DNA from: Saccharibacillus soli
GTDB taxonomy: Bacteria; Bacillota; Bacilli; Paenibacillales; Paenibacillaceae
Assembly: GCA_002189105.1 (NCBI GenBank)
Contig: NIOB01000002.1
Span: forward strand, 62,001 to 126,000
Direction: 5' to 3'
Length of the DNA stretch: 64,000 bases
In this document: positions 36,601 to 45,189 of the stretch, in pieces
How the letters are laid out: every line of letters starts with the position of its first letter
Position numbering within the stretch: position 1 is the stretch's first letter
Made by a program: the position numbers and the translations under genes
Notes under the pieces: generated by a model
What the model was told of the DNA's origin: nothing
The model's database searches: none
The model's input: only the letters and a program-made list of their open reading frames with translations

Positions 36601-39159
36601 TATTACGATCAAGCGATTGAAGGCACCCTGTATTATGATGCCAACATGAACAGCGTTCGCCTTTGGGACAAGACAGAGGCTGAAGTGACGCTGTACGCGC
36701 ATTGGACAGAGGCCAATCAGGTGACGATTCGGTACGCGGCCAACAACGACCAATATGGTTCGGTAAGCCGCACAGAAGAATCGCTGAACCCGATGACGGG
36801 TGAAGCGCAGGGGGCGACGGCGCAGGCCAAGGCGGGTTATCGCTTTGTGGAGTGGCAGAACAGCGAAGGGATTCAGGTGAGTGACAACAAGACGCTGATC
36901 CCGCAGCCCGGCAAATACGGTTATGCGGGGGCTGCTTATACAGCTGTTTTCCAGGCTATGACCGGCACCGTCATTCTGAATGACAATGGTGGAAGCGGGG
37001 GCAGCGGCAGCATTGAAGCGGTGTACAATCAGCCAATGCCAGCAGCCAAGACGCCATCGCGCGATCGCTATACGTTTGATGGCTATTACGATCAACTGAA
37101 CGGCGGCGTGCAGTATTACAACGCCGATCTGAGCAGTGCCCGCAGCTGGGACAAGACGGGAAGCGAGAATGTGCTCTACGCACACTGGTCGTCGGAGCGT
37201 GCCGTAACCGGCACGGTCATCGACGATGACAAGCCCGCGAAGCTGGTTCCAACGGCCATCATCAAGATTGTCAGAGGGAATGAGCAGTATGGAGATACGG
37301 CAGTGACCGACGCCAACGGTAAATTCACCATCTACAACATCCCGGCTGGCACGTACAATCTCATCATGACCATCGGAGAGAAGACAGAGATCATCGCCAT
37401 CACCGTCAAAGCTGATGAGCCGGTTACAGAGCTGGGCAAGGTCATCTTCCCACTCAGCAGCGCCAGCAGTGTCTTGAAGTTAAAAACGCCGGACACACCG
37501 CCTGTCGTCATCAACAATCTGCATCCGGAAGCCGAGCAGTATCTGGCCGATGAAAACAATCAGGGCTTTGTGAAGGTGGAGATGTCTGTCGCGCGAACCG
37601 ATGAGACAACCAGCGACACCGAAGTGAAGCAGGGCATCGACAAGATCAAGACCAAGGCTCTGGAGAAAGGTGCCTACGTCGGCATGTATCTCGACATCAC
37701 GCTGGATAAATACAAGCGTAATACCGAGCAGGAGAGCTGGGGGGCATCAACCGGCAAACTGAAAGAAACCAAAGGCTTGATTGAAATCATGATTCCCATC
37801 CCTGCCGATCTGCAGGGCAAGACGAGCAATCTGTACCGGGTCTATCGGACGCACGATAACGAGCCTACGCATACGATTCAAGACACACCGAACGCAGACG
37901 GCGAGTATCTCAAGCTGAACGCGGCAGATCAGACGTTGACGCTGTATGTCAAAAAGTTCTCGGTGTACGCGCTGGCTTATCTGACCCCCGCTTCGTATTC
38001 CGTTGAACATTACGTGATGAACGCCGATGGCAACTATCCAGCATCACCGACCAAGACCAGCAGTGCTTCCGGTCTGGCTGATAGTGTACTGACCGTCTCC
38101 GATCTTCAGGATCAGACGCTGTCCACGAATGGAATCACGTATGGTTACGGTACGGTAGATGGAGCAAAAACAGCAACAGCTATGGTAAAAGGGGACGGAT
38201 CGCTGGTTATCAAACTGTATTATGCCCGTCCATCTCAACCTGCACCTGCAAGCCCGCCGGTCAACAGCACACCGGCACCTAGTACGCCAGCACCCGTCGT
38301 CATATCCTACGAAGTGACGTTCGATGGCGCAGGAGGATCACCAGCATCGTCCAAGCAGCAGGTCACTTCCGGTTCGCTGCTGAAGAAGCCTGATTCACCG
38401 ACGCGAGTAGGTTATGTATTTGCAGGGTGGGTGAAGCCGGATGCCAAGTTCTGGAACTTCGACACGGAACGCGTGTATGGAGCGGTGACGCTCAGCGCCC
38501 AATGGACGAAGGTGGAACCGCCAGGACTCGATAAGGTCAACCACTTTGCATATATGCAGGGGTATCCGGATCATACTTTCCGTTCGGATCGCAGCATGAC
38601 CCGGGCTGAAGTGATTGCCATGTTCTCGCGTCTGCTGACCGAGAAGATGAATGTGGATCAGACGTATGCTTCGACATTCAAGGATGTGCGCAGCTCCAAC
38701 TGGTACGCAGATGCCGTCGGTTATATGCAGCAGTCCGGTATCATCAAAGGATATGCCAACGGAACCTTCGGACCGGATGAGCCGATCACCCGGGCAGAAT
38801 TCGCCGCCATTGCTTCCCGCTTCGACCAGTTGGCATCAGGAGAACAGATGGCGTTCAAGGACGTCAGAGCTTCCTACTGGGCTGTGGACTATATCGCTTC
38901 CGGTGCGGCCAAAGGCTGGATCAAAGGCTATCCGGACGGTACGTTCAGACCGGAAGACTATGTCTCGCGTGCCGAAGCGGTGACGCTGGTGAACCGGATG
39001 ACGGAGAGAAGCGCCGACCGGAATTATGTGGACCACAGCGGTCGGATCGAACACTATTCGGATCTCAAGCCTGCGTATTGGGCCTACTACGACATTATGG
39101 AAGCCACCAACCGGCATGATTATGTCAGAGGTTCGGATGGAGAGACGTGGGCAAACTAA
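33640..39159 (+). CDS. Giant secreted InlB-repeat/SLH surface protein
   Basis: A 1839-residue protein. ATG 33640 follows AAGAGGAG and a signal peptide ends near PASAASW. An N-terminal module of about 245 residues is followed by about ten InlB-type B-repeats (pattern YTVTFNPNGG...GYTFxGW...LYAxW) and a tandem pair of larger modules (36232-37194). A carboxypeptidase-regulatory-like beta sandwich (37203-37420) and a mixed domain with a Pro/Ser-rich linker come next. One last B-repeat and three SLH motifs (FRSDRSMTRAEV, FGPDEPITRAEFA and FRPEDYVSRAEAV) end the protein. Wall attachment by SLH is established for the family; an adhesive or scaffold role is inferred. Confidence 0.9.
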   Translation: MRRKALSILLCISMVFPGFFAASFPASAASWSIGSNDSSWKAVYPANNQNDYLQDQQTGSGSVSQDIVGDATYPSTYMHLTDTEAAFRIRVSNANGMNPYEFKNFAFVGLDADLNGSVDLFLGAYNPTGNNGRLGLYASSSGYANTGPSTTGISGKPLLAFKPVSDSNYSITPTGDGSSFNGDADYFVSFKFALSDITAALAQNGIHNFNASTPFRFMTGTAAQDNAFNQDLNGMDKSGWSSTKTWNELGTFSNVTSANGNVAYYTVRFDSNTGDTTASPDFKVVEASGKTIGTLPTAPTKRGMYFMGWNTKADGTGTAVNASTVVSSDMTVYATWSDKQTYTVTFNPNGGNFSGSSTALVVPSKNGIIGDLMPTSPTQSNKYFMGWNTTSNGNGSWFNAFTAVTQNTTVYAQWASQANKSALFYNNFTSDGGALIATVYSNGNSNNFNGTLPSVVRTGYTLQGWYLNDKTGTGTAVTSITQEGNYYAKWVPANYTVTFNANAGSDSVSGMPASRNVTDGQFGTMPSAPTRTGYQFIEWNRAADGTSEAIYPSTLITANTTLYAIWKASQNITFDPNGGTGTAQVIPAVSGKLNFLPQPPSRDNYSFQGWGTSAGATTSVELKDVSSYSTLYAIWSPVYTVTFDTNGGQWTDGGSTTDILTAYGSVLYLPDVPERANYTFGGWNTQADGSGSSFTLSSPVTQQTRIYAVWTPVAGAAYTVEFDARGGSTVTSVTTNKIETLPTSTKPGYTLEGWYSDPELKESSKISFPYAVTSNLTLYAKWTALELTAVFNANAGKYANDLGEVEEKQIYDSKYVLPGEVPSRSGFTFASWNTDANGTGTTITSNTTVTTATYHTIYAVWTELGNITLNYATENANYGTVSRGSESLNPSTGQALGSTAQAKPGYQFVQWQDGSGKMVSQEATWTPQKIEGSYISESYTAVFKALNGRVTLDPNQGTGGSSSVNATYNEALPSAEPPSRPGYTFAGYYDQAIEGTLYYDANMNSVRLWDKTEAEVTLYAHWTEANQVTIRYAANNDQYGSVSRTEESLNPMTGEAQGATAQAKAGYRFVEWQNSEGIQVSDNKTLIPQPGKYGYAGAAYTAVFQAMTGTVILNDNGGSGGSGSIEAVYNQPMPAAKTPSRDRYTFDGYYDQLNGGVQYYNADLSSARSWDKTGSENVLYAHWSSERAVTGTVIDDDKPAKLVPTAIIKIVRGNEQYGDTAVTDANGKFTIYNIPAGTYNLIMTIGEKTEIIAITVKADEPVTELGKVIFPLSSASSVLKLKTPDTPPVVINNLHPEAEQYLADENNQGFVKVEMSVARTDETTSDTEVKQGIDKIKTKALEKGAYVGMYLDITLDKYKRNTEQESWGASTGKLKETKGLIEIMIPIPADLQGKTSNLYRVYRTHDNEPTHTIQDTPNADGEYLKLNAADQTLTLYVKKFSVYALAYLTPASYSVEHYVMNADGNYPASPTKTSSASGLADSVLTVSDLQDQTLSTNGITYGYGTVDGAKTATAMVKGDGSLVIKLYYARPSQPAPASPPVNSTPAPSTPAPVVISYEVTFDGAGGSPASSKQQVTSGSLLKKPDSPTRVGYVFAGWVKPDAKFWNFDTERVYGAVTLSAQWTKVEPPGLDKVNHFAYMQGYPDHTFRSDRSMTRAEVIAMFSRLLTEKMNVDQTYASTFKDVRSSNWYADAVGYMQQSGIIKGYANGTFGPDEPITRAEFAAIASRFDQLASGEQMAFKDVRASYWAVDYIASGAAKGWIKGYPDGTFRPEDYVSRAEAVTLVNRMTERSADRNYVDHSGRIEHYSDLKPAYWAYYDIMEATNRHDYVRGSDGETWAN

Positions 39160-39174
39160 GGTCAACGGATCAAC

Positions 39175-39230
39175 ATCAACGCATGAAGATCAACGAGTGA
39201 AGATCAACGAGTGAAGATCAACGAATGAGC
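39175..39230. repeat. Four tandem copies of a 14-bp unit
   Basis: ATCAACGAGTGAAG is repeated in four contiguous 14-bp units; the second and third (39189-39216) are identical and the outer two differ at two or three bases. The array starts 15 bp after the SLH gene stop and ends just before its terminator. Confidence 0.85.
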
Positions 39231-39240
39231 AGACACAGCA

Positions 39241-39284
39241 AAGAACCGTTTGGGTGCGAATCGCACCTGAACGGTTCTTTTGTT
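39241..39284. terminator. Bidirectional intrinsic terminator
   Basis: AAGAACCGTT...AACGGTTCTT with an inner GGTGCG/CGCACC stem, TTTTG on the plus side. It separates the SLH gene from the convergent esterase gene. Confidence 0.9.
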
Positions 39285-39294
39285 GCGTGCATCA

Positions 39295-40272
39295 TCAGCC
39301 GTTGATGATCTCGGCAATTTGCTGTTGGGCTTTCCGGCCTTCCGGGATGGGGAAGACGGGGTAGACGTGGTTCATCTTTTCGCCAATGATCGTGGTGTGT
39401 TCAATGTCGCGGTCGCTCAACAATTGATCGAATTTTAGGATGTCCGGGTAGAAGATCTCGTGTGTTCCGGAGAACAGCGTGATTCGGCCCAATCCGGTAG
39501 GGTTCCCGAACATGGGGCTGACAAACGGATGGCGAACTCCTTCAGGGCCGTCCGCCCAGTATGGCCCTACCTTTTGCAGAGGATAGGCCGCCAGCATGGG
39601 ATCAAGCGCTTCGCGCTGGGCAATCTCGGGATGATCGAGGGTCAGATCCATCCAGGGAGACAGCAGGATGATATGTTTGGGCTGAGGCATCTGACGATCT
39701 CGAAGCGCATAGGCCAGACCCAGTGCCAAGCCGCCACCTGCTGAATCCCCCATCAAAGTGAGATCGGAAGAAGGATCAGCCATCTCCTGACAGACCTGTG
39801 CATAGAGACGCTCCATCTTGGGAAACGCATCTTTGTAGGTGTAGCGTGGGGTTTTTGGATAGATGGGAAGGACGATCTTGGCATTGGTTAGCCGGGCAAT
39901 CCGGTCTACAGCCTTGATCTGGAAGGAAAGAGGTTGATCGGTGTAGCCGCCGCCATGGATGTACAAGATGACTTTCTGGTGCCGATCGTGCTGATGATTC
40001 CATACAAAAGTCTGCATGCCGTCTACATCGATTTCTTCAACCTGACTTCGCACCAGCTTCTGCGGATTGGGGTAGGGCAGATCACTGACCTGTTGACGTT
40101 GATCGAGATAAGCGGTGAGTGCTTCTTCCGTTTGAGGCACCTTTTTCATCGAGGCCATTAATTTTTCAACGCCCCAGCTTGCGAAGGATCTTTTTTCAAA
40201 TAGACGGATGTAGGTATAGAACCCCGCCGCTGCTGCTCCTAAAACGGATGCCGCTAGTTTGACACGATTCAT
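39295..40272 (-). CDS. HSL-family alpha/beta hydrolase (esterase)
   Basis: A 325-residue esterase. ATG 40272 has GAGGAG 7 bases upstream. A hydrophobic N-terminal segment (residues about 5-22) suggests membrane anchoring. YIHGGGYTDQP is the oxyanion-hole motif and LMGDSAGGGLALG holds the nucleophile Ser; the catalytic Asp and His lie in the later FSGTHEIFYPD region and near EKMNHVYPVFP. Hormone-sensitive-lipase-type enzymes hydrolyse short-chain esters. It is divergent from the TetR gene at 40452. Confidence 0.87.
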   Translation of the reverse strand: MNRVKLAASVLGAAAAGFYTYIRLFEKRSFASWGVEKLMASMKKVPQTEEALTAYLDQRQQVSDLPYPNPQKLVRSQVEEIDVDGMQTFVWNHQHDRHQKVILYIHGGGYTDQPLSFQIKAVDRIARLTNAKIVLPIYPKTPRYTYKDAFPKMERLYAQVCQEMADPSSDLTLMGDSAGGGLALGLAYALRDRQMPQPKHIILLSPWMDLTLDHPEIAQREALDPMLAAYPLQKVGPYWADGPEGVRHPFVSPMFGNPTGLGRITLFSGTHEIFYPDILKFDQLLSDRDIEHTTIIGEKMNHVYPVFPIPEGRKAQQQIAEIING

Positions 40273-40451
40273 GTGCACTCCTCTTTCCTTTTGTTAAATG
40301 ATGGACTGCTGCGTCTGGATTGACTGCATTACAAGAGATCTTTACACTGGAACGAAGGAGTTACAGATGTAACGTCGAGTTGATTATAACGGCAGGACAA
40401 GGCGACTTCAAGATAAGGCCCTTCGGCCTGAACAGATAGGGAGAGATTGTG

Positions 40452-41048
40452 ATGTCCGAACCGAATACCAAGTGCGGGAATCAGGAGATTCTGAGGCTGT
40501 CGAATCTGGAATCCAACCGACTGACGCGTGAAAGTATCGAGTGTGCGCTGGTTCTGCTGATGAAGGAGCAGCCGTTCGCGGCAATCTCCATCACCCAGAT
40601 TGTGAGACGTGCAGGAGTGTCCCGAACGGCTTATTACCGCAATTATTCGTCCAAAGAGGACATTCTGCGCAGCATGATTCAAGAGGTGGCGACCTCCACG
40701 TTTGAAGCGATGAACAGCCACGACCCCGCAGAGCAGCCTTTTGAATTCTGGCTGGCGATGTTTGAAGCGGTGGGACCTCATGCCGATTCCTATCGGGTGC
40801 TGTTGTCCGCGGGCTTCGGCGAGGCAATCCTGAATCAGATTCATAGCCAGGGGTTGATGAGTGTGCCTGCTTCCGACGAAGAAAGCCGCTACTCCGCTAT
40901 TTTCTGGAATGGAGCAGCGTATGCGGTTCTGACTGAATGGATCAAGTCGGAGCAGCCGCGAAGTGAACGAGAGATGGCGGAATTATGCAGCCGAATTATG
41001 AACCTGCATCCTGAAGAACGCCGCCAACAGGAAGGAGAATCGCCATGA
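40452..41048 (+). CDS. TetR-family transcriptional regulator
   Basis: A 198-residue protein. AGGGAGAG lies before ATG 40452 (GTG 40449 is adjacent). The HTH is ISITQIVRRAGVSRTAYYRNYSSKEDIL at residues about 43-70, of the TetR_C_7/DhaS-like kind. The stop overlaps the VOC gene start (ATGA, 41045-41048), so the two are translationally coupled. The divergent esterase may be a further target. The 179-bp divergent region contains no palindrome that I could resolve. Confidence 0.82.
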   Translation: MSEPNTKCGNQEILRLSNLESNRLTRESIECALVLLMKEQPFAAISITQIVRRAGVSRTAYYRNYSSKEDILRSMIQEVATSTFEAMNSHDPAEQPFEFWLAMFEAVGPHADSYRVLLSAGFGEAILNQIHSQGLMSVPASDEESRYSAIFWNGAAYAVLTEWIKSEQPRSEREMAELCSRIMNLHPEERRQQEGESP

Positions 41049-41410
41049 ACCTGACCCTCAACTGGATGACTCTGCGCATCCGCGATCTCGAAGCTTCATT
41101 GTCTTTTTATCATGGGATACTGGGCCTGCCCATTCAGCGCCGCTATGAGAACCGGGGCAAGAAGATCGCCATGCTTGGCGGCGCCGGACAGCCTCCGATT
41201 GAGCTGATTGAAGGCAGCGATGTTCGGGTGCAGCCGGGAAGCGGCATCTCGATTGGTTTTGAAGTGGATGATCTGGATCGGGCTATGAAGGAATTGGGCA
41301 GCCGGGGCATCGTCATTACGCGTGGACCCATCCAGGCCAATCCGCATCTTCGTTTTTTCTATGTCACCGACCCGGATGGGTTTGAGGTGCAGCTTGCTGA
41401 ACATACCTGA
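41045..41410 (+). CDS. VOC-family protein, coupled to TetR gene
   Basis: A 121-residue glyoxalase-fold protein. It opens LNWMTLRIRDLEASLSFYHG and ends FFYVTDPDGFEVQLAEHT; Glu in the last strand (FEVQL) and an early residue could form the metal site. Glyoxalase I-like in appearance, but substrate unknown. Its start codon overlaps the TetR stop, so it is probably part of the regulator's own regulon. Confidence 0.8.
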   Translation: MNLTLNWMTLRIRDLEASLSFYHGILGLPIQRRYENRGKKIAMLGGAGQPPIELIEGSDVRVQPGSGISIGFEVDDLDRAMKELGSRGIVITRGPIQANPHLRFFYVTDPDGFEVQLAEHT

Positions 41411-41535
41411 ATCCGCCAGCTTTTTGCGTGGTGAACCGGGATTTGTCCGATGAACGGCTGTGTTGGATATGCGAACTGGTTTATGATAGGAGCATCTGCA
41501 CCAACTCAACAAGCTTCATTTAATCGGAAGGGGAC

Positions 41536-42339
41536 ATGATCTTGGAATTTAACGACTTGGTGCATGGGCACCGATCCATTCGCGCCTACGAAGATCGGGA
41601 AGTGAGTCAAGAGGTGCTGGAACGCATTCTGGATGCCGGTATTCGGGCGTCTTCCAGCGGCAATATGCAGTCTTATTCGATTATCGTAACCCGCGATAAA
41701 GAACTTCGTCAGAAGCTGTACACGCCGCATATGGATCAGTCGATGGTGCTGGATGCACCGGTTCTGCTGACATTCTGTGCAGACTTTAACCGGATGCGCA
41801 GATGGCTGGAGCTTAACGAAGCGCCGGTGCATTTTGACAATTTCATGAGCTTCATGATTGGAGCGATTGACGCAACGCTGGCCTCACAGAACTGCGCGTT
41901 GGCGGCGGAAAATGAAGGTCTGGGCATCTGCTATATGGGTTCCACGCTGGCCAACTGCGACCAGATCGGTGAACTGTTGAATCTTCCGCCCAATGTCGTG
42001 CCGGTTGTTGGCTATTCGCTGGGTTACCCGGCTGAATCACCGGCAAGGCGCGATCGTCTGCCCCAACAGGGTCTTGTTCACTATGAACAATATGCGGATT
42101 ATTCCGATGAGGAGATTCAGGAGATCTATCACGAACGTAATGAAAAAGGCTGGAAGCGATATATGGACGTGCCGCAGCTCAAGGAAATGACCGAACAGTT
42201 GGGATTGAAGAATCTGGCGCAGATCTACACCATCGCCAAATACACCAAAGAGTCGCATCTCGACTTCTCCCAGACCGTGCTGAACTATCTGGAGAAGCAG
42301 AACTTTATGCAAAATGGGCCAAATCGCAGCGATAAGTAA
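41536..42339 (+). CDS. Nitroreductase-family NAD(P)H:flavin oxidoreductase
   Basis: A 267-residue FMN-dependent enzyme of NfsA/NfrA type. HRSIRAYEDREVSQEVLERIL is the FMN-phosphate-binding N-terminus, SSSGNMQSYSIIV the following FMN loop, and ENEGLGICYMGSTL the dimer-interface helix. Such enzymes reduce nitroaromatics, quinones or flavins. ATG 41536 follows GAAGGGGA. It is a single gene with about 125 bp of upstream DNA. Confidence 0.87.
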   Translation: MILEFNDLVHGHRSIRAYEDREVSQEVLERILDAGIRASSSGNMQSYSIIVTRDKELRQKLYTPHMDQSMVLDAPVLLTFCADFNRMRRWLELNEAPVHFDNFMSFMIGAIDATLASQNCALAAENEGLGICYMGSTLANCDQIGELLNLPPNVVPVVGYSLGYPAESPARRDRLPQQGLVHYEQYADYSDEEIQEIYHERNEKGWKRYMDVPQLKEMTEQLGLKNLAQIYTIAKYTKESHLDFSQTVLNYLEKQNFMQNGPNRSDK

Positions 42340-42581
42340 AAGTTTGCAGGCAGACCCCGGATTTCACGCAGGTGGAGGAAGGGGTTTTGTTCGTGATTCA
42401 GGCCCTATAATTTTTCGTATAAAAATAATTGACACAACAACTATTCAAGGAACAGCAGAGCCGTTAGAATAGGAGTAAGCGATTACAGGATACGGTGATG
42501 CTGCCTCCGTTCGAGAGAATGAGCCGCGCATACAGCCCCGACTTCGCTTGACTATTTCGCCAATAAGGAGTGAAACCCTCT

Positions 42582-43517
42582 ATGGTTATGGATCAGCAGG
42601 CCGCACGCCGGGCAGCCAATGAGATGCCCGAAGGAACACAGGTATTGTATGGTGATTTTGCTGAAGGCGGTACTTATTATTCCTGCACGTATCAGCCGGA
42701 CGTTGTCTATGCGACGTATGGTGAGGTGGAACGCAAGCTTCAGATTATCCGACCTCTTCGGGAAGGATATGCTTTCCCTCTGATTGTCTTCATTCAAGGG
42801 TCGGCTTGGCGCCCACAGGACATCTACACGGCGATTCCTAATCTGTCGCAGATGGCCGCCAAGGGATATGTCATTGCCAGCGTGCAGATTCGGGACACGG
42901 ATATTGCCCCGTTCCCGGCAGCGCTTGAAGATGTCAAATGTGCGCTTCGCTTCATGCGGGCACATGCTCAGGAATATGGGGTTGATCCCAAGCGCGCCGC
43001 CGTCTGGGGCGATTCATCAGGCGGTCATCTGTCTCTGATGACGGGGCTGACCATTGGCGAATACAACAATGGGCCGTATCCCGAGCAGTCGGATGAAGTG
43101 CTGGCGGTTGTCGATTATTATGGCGTTGCGGATCTGTTCACGCTGGGTCTGTACAATGACATCCTCGAACACAGCACACCGGAATCGCCGGAAGGACTGC
43201 TGGTGGGTGGACATGTGGAAGAACGCGCCGAACTCTCGAAAAAGGCAAGCCCGATCCATCAGGATCTGAACCGTGAGCTGCCACCATTCCTGATTATACA
43301 TGGGGATCAAGATTCCATCGTCCATGTGAACCAGAGCATCGAGATGTACAAAGCGCTGAGATCGGCCGGGCAAAACGTGCTGTTCTATAAGGTAGCCGGT
43401 GCAGACCATGGAGTGGGCGTATGGAATCCGCAGGTTCTGGACGTGACCGCACGCTTTTTCTCCACGCATCTGAACCGTTCCTTTGCCGACACATCCATGT
43501 TCCAGCATGAGGTCTGA
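42582..43517 (+). CDS. Alpha/beta hydrolase, BD-FAE/acetyl-esterase-like
   Basis: A 311-residue hydrolase. ATG 42582 lies 11 bases after AAGGAG. VFIQGSAW is a modified oxyanion-hole loop (GSAW in place of HGGG), AVWGDSSGGHLSL contains the nucleophile, IIHGDQDSIVHVNQS the Asp and GADHGVGVW the His. It resembles BD-FAE-type xylan/feruloyl esterases and kynurenine formamidase-like hydrolases. No signal peptide is seen. A DUF3237 gene follows after 7 bp. The 240 bp upstream includes TTGACA at about 42430 but no well-spaced -10. Confidence 0.83.
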   Translation: MVMDQQAARRAANEMPEGTQVLYGDFAEGGTYYSCTYQPDVVYATYGEVERKLQIIRPLREGYAFPLIVFIQGSAWRPQDIYTAIPNLSQMAAKGYVIASVQIRDTDIAPFPAALEDVKCALRFMRAHAQEYGVDPKRAAVWGDSSGGHLSLMTGLTIGEYNNGPYPEQSDEVLAVVDYYGVADLFTLGLYNDILEHSTPESPEGLLVGGHVEERAELSKKASPIHQDLNRELPPFLIIHGDQDSIVHVNQSIEMYKALRSAGQNVLFYKVAGADHGVGVWNPQVLDVTARFFSTHLNRSFADTSMFQHEV

Positions 43518-43524
43518 GCGGGTC

Positions 43525-43944
43525 ATGGAGTGGGAACACGTGCTGACCGTACATGTGGCGATCAAGACTTCGATTCATCTGGAAAATAGTCTGGGCGATT
43601 CGGTGGTCATGATCCCTTTTGATGGACATGCTGAAGGGAAATATTTTACCGGAAAGGTGCAGGAAGGCGGCGTCGATACCCAGATCATCGGACGACATGG
43701 AGATCGCCACAGTCTGTCGGCCCGGTATATGCTGCACGGAACCGATCATACTGGCCAGGAATGTGATCTGTTCATCGAGAACAATGGGGAGATTGATCCC
43801 AAGCTGACCGACGTGCTGTTCCGTACGACGCCCCGAATCATTACCAACAGCCAAGCCTTGGCTTTCCTCAACAACAGCCTGCTTGCGGGCGAAGGGCTGC
43901 CTTCGGCTTCGGGCGTTGAGATTCGCATCTATCGGGTGGTGTAA
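43525..43944 (+). CDS. DUF3237 family protein
   Basis: A 139-residue beta-barrel-like protein. ATG 43525 follows GAGCGGG closely; ATG 43507 would overlap the preceding gene by 11 bp and lacks a ribosome binding site. SARYMLHGTDHTGQECDLFIEN and the terminal VEIRIYRVV fit DUF3237, a family of unknown function. The tight link to the esterase at 42582 suggests a shared metabolic role, not otherwise defined. Confidence 0.7.
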   Translation: MEWEHVLTVHVAIKTSIHLENSLGDSVVMIPFDGHAEGKYFTGKVQEGGVDTQIIGRHGDRHSLSARYMLHGTDHTGQECDLFIENNGEIDPKLTDVLFRTTPRIITNSQALAFLNNSLLAGEGLPSASGVEIRIYRVV

Positions 43945-43995
43945 GTAACCTGATAACCAGAGGAGGCTGGATCTCTCCTGCTGCACGTAATAAAG

Positions 43996-44052
43996 AGCAT
44001 GTCCGAATACGGACATGCTGAAGGCTGCCGAGACTCACTCGGCAGCTTTTTT
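43996..44052 (+). terminator. Double hairpin terminator
   Basis: AGCATGTCCG/CGGACATGCT (43996-44019) is followed by GCTGCCGAG/CTCGGCAGC (44024-44046) and T6. It ends the esterase-DUF3237 transcript. Confidence 0.87.
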
Positions 44053-44215
44053 GTGCGTTCATCGGATCAGGATCTGAAATCTGAAATCTACGTTTATGTG
44101 TTTAGGCCTTGCGATCCACCCAATACCTGTTAATCCGTATTTATCCTTTTGTGCTTGTCTGCTACGCTTAGAAGCAAGTCCATTGGGGAAAGGGAAAGGA
44201 TTGGGTGAGAGCGAG

Positions 44216-44383
44216 ATGGAATTTGTCGGCGCTTTTTTGGGTGTGTTAATCTTGGGCGGCGTGATCTACTGGAAGATCTGGTGGGAGGGAACAAACATCG
44301 GCTGGCGATTTACGAAGTGGTACTTCGGTCTGTTTACCCTCGCGGCGCTGGTCACGGCATCCTGGCTGCAATTTCTGGTGTAA
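44216..44383 (+). CDS. Small two-helix membrane protein
   Basis: A 55-residue protein starting MEFVGAFLGVLILGGVIYWK, with a second hydrophobic stretch at residues about 37-53 and a Trp/Lys-rich connecting loop. The ribosome binding site is weak (GGGTGAGAG); TTG 44201 after AGGGAAAGGA is an in-frame alternative. Function unknown. It stands alone between a terminator and the TetR operator region. Confidence 0.6.
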   Translation: MEFVGAFLGVLILGGVIYWKIWWEGTNIGWRFTKWYFGLFTLAALVTASWLQFLV

Positions 44384-44474
44384 ATCATTCGCTCAGGTCG
44401 CTGCTCGGGCAGCGGCCTTTTTTAATGCACGATCCAAGAGAGAGGGAGAGAAAGAATTAAATATTGAAATCATA

Positions 44475-44534
44475 TTGACTGTTCGATCAAACAGGATTAA
44501 GATAACCTCATAAACTGACTGTTCGATCAAACAG
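44475..44534 (+). promoter_or_regulatory. TetR promoter with duplicated operator
   Basis: TGACTGTTCGATCAAACAG occurs at 44476-44494 and again at 44516-44534, exactly 40 bp apart; each copy is itself a near-palindrome (CTGTT-N6-AACAG). The first lies in the spacer of a TTGACT (44475-44480), 17 bp, TAAGAT (44498-44503) promoter, and the second covers the start region. Autorepression by the downstream TetR protein is the obvious reading. Confidence 0.8.
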
Positions 44535-44552
44535 TATGAGGGAGTGGGAAGG

Positions 44553-45185
44553 ATGGCAGACGCTGTGAAAAAACAGCAGGACGAACGCAAACAGGCGATC
44601 ATGCAGGCCGCTTTTACTTTATTCGGCCAAGTTGGCTATGCAAGAGCTTCAATGAAGGACATCGCCGCCAAAGCCGGCGTTGCGCAAGGACTCATCGGCT
44701 ATCATTTTGGCAGCAAGGAGACGCTGCTGGTCGAGGTCGTTCGGGAGTGGATGATTAACCGGGGAATGAAATCCGCCTTCGCCGGACTGGATCTGCAAGC
44801 TTCTCCCCAGGAGGTGCTCCAGCAGGGGCTTCGCCATGTTGTCGAATTCCGCAAAGCCAATCCCGAATGGTTCACGCTGCTGATTAGCTTGTGGTCCGAG
44901 AGCGTCAATAACGAGAAGCTGGCCGCAGAGCTGCTGGGCATCTATACCGAAATGAAGGCCGGAATCATGCAGGTCATCGAAGGGCTTGAACTGCCGCTCA
45001 CAACGGAAGAGAAGCAGAACCTGGCGGCTTTGATCCAGGCTGTGTTCGATGGATTGACCCTGCAATCGCCGCTGTCGCTGTCCAATCAACCGTTATCCTA
45101 CGATCAAGTATCTCAGGGAATCGGCTGGATTCTCGGCGGTATTCATTCCCATAACGCTCAAGATACATCCGGCAAAGGAGACTAA
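44553..45185 (+). CDS. TetR-family transcriptional regulator
   Basis: A 210-residue protein. ATG 44553 is 8 bases after AGGGAG. HTH: SMKDIAAKAGVAQGLIGYHFGSKETLL at residues about 34-60. The C-terminal domain resembles the TetR_C_6/BetI-like group (FAGLDLQASPQEVLQQGLRH). Two identical operators upstream indicate tight autorepression. A DUF4260 membrane-protein gene follows after 4 bp and is presumably co-regulated. Confidence 0.88.
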   Translation: MADAVKKQQDERKQAIMQAAFTLFGQVGYARASMKDIAAKAGVAQGLIGYHFGSKETLLVEVVREWMINRGMKSAFAGLDLQASPQEVLQQGLRHVVEFRKANPEWFTLLISLWSESVNNEKLAAELLGIYTEMKAGIMQVIEGLELPLTTEEKQNLAALIQAVFDGLTLQSPLSLSNQPLSYDQVSQGIGWILGGIHSHNAQDTSGKGD

Positions 45186-45189
45186 TCTC

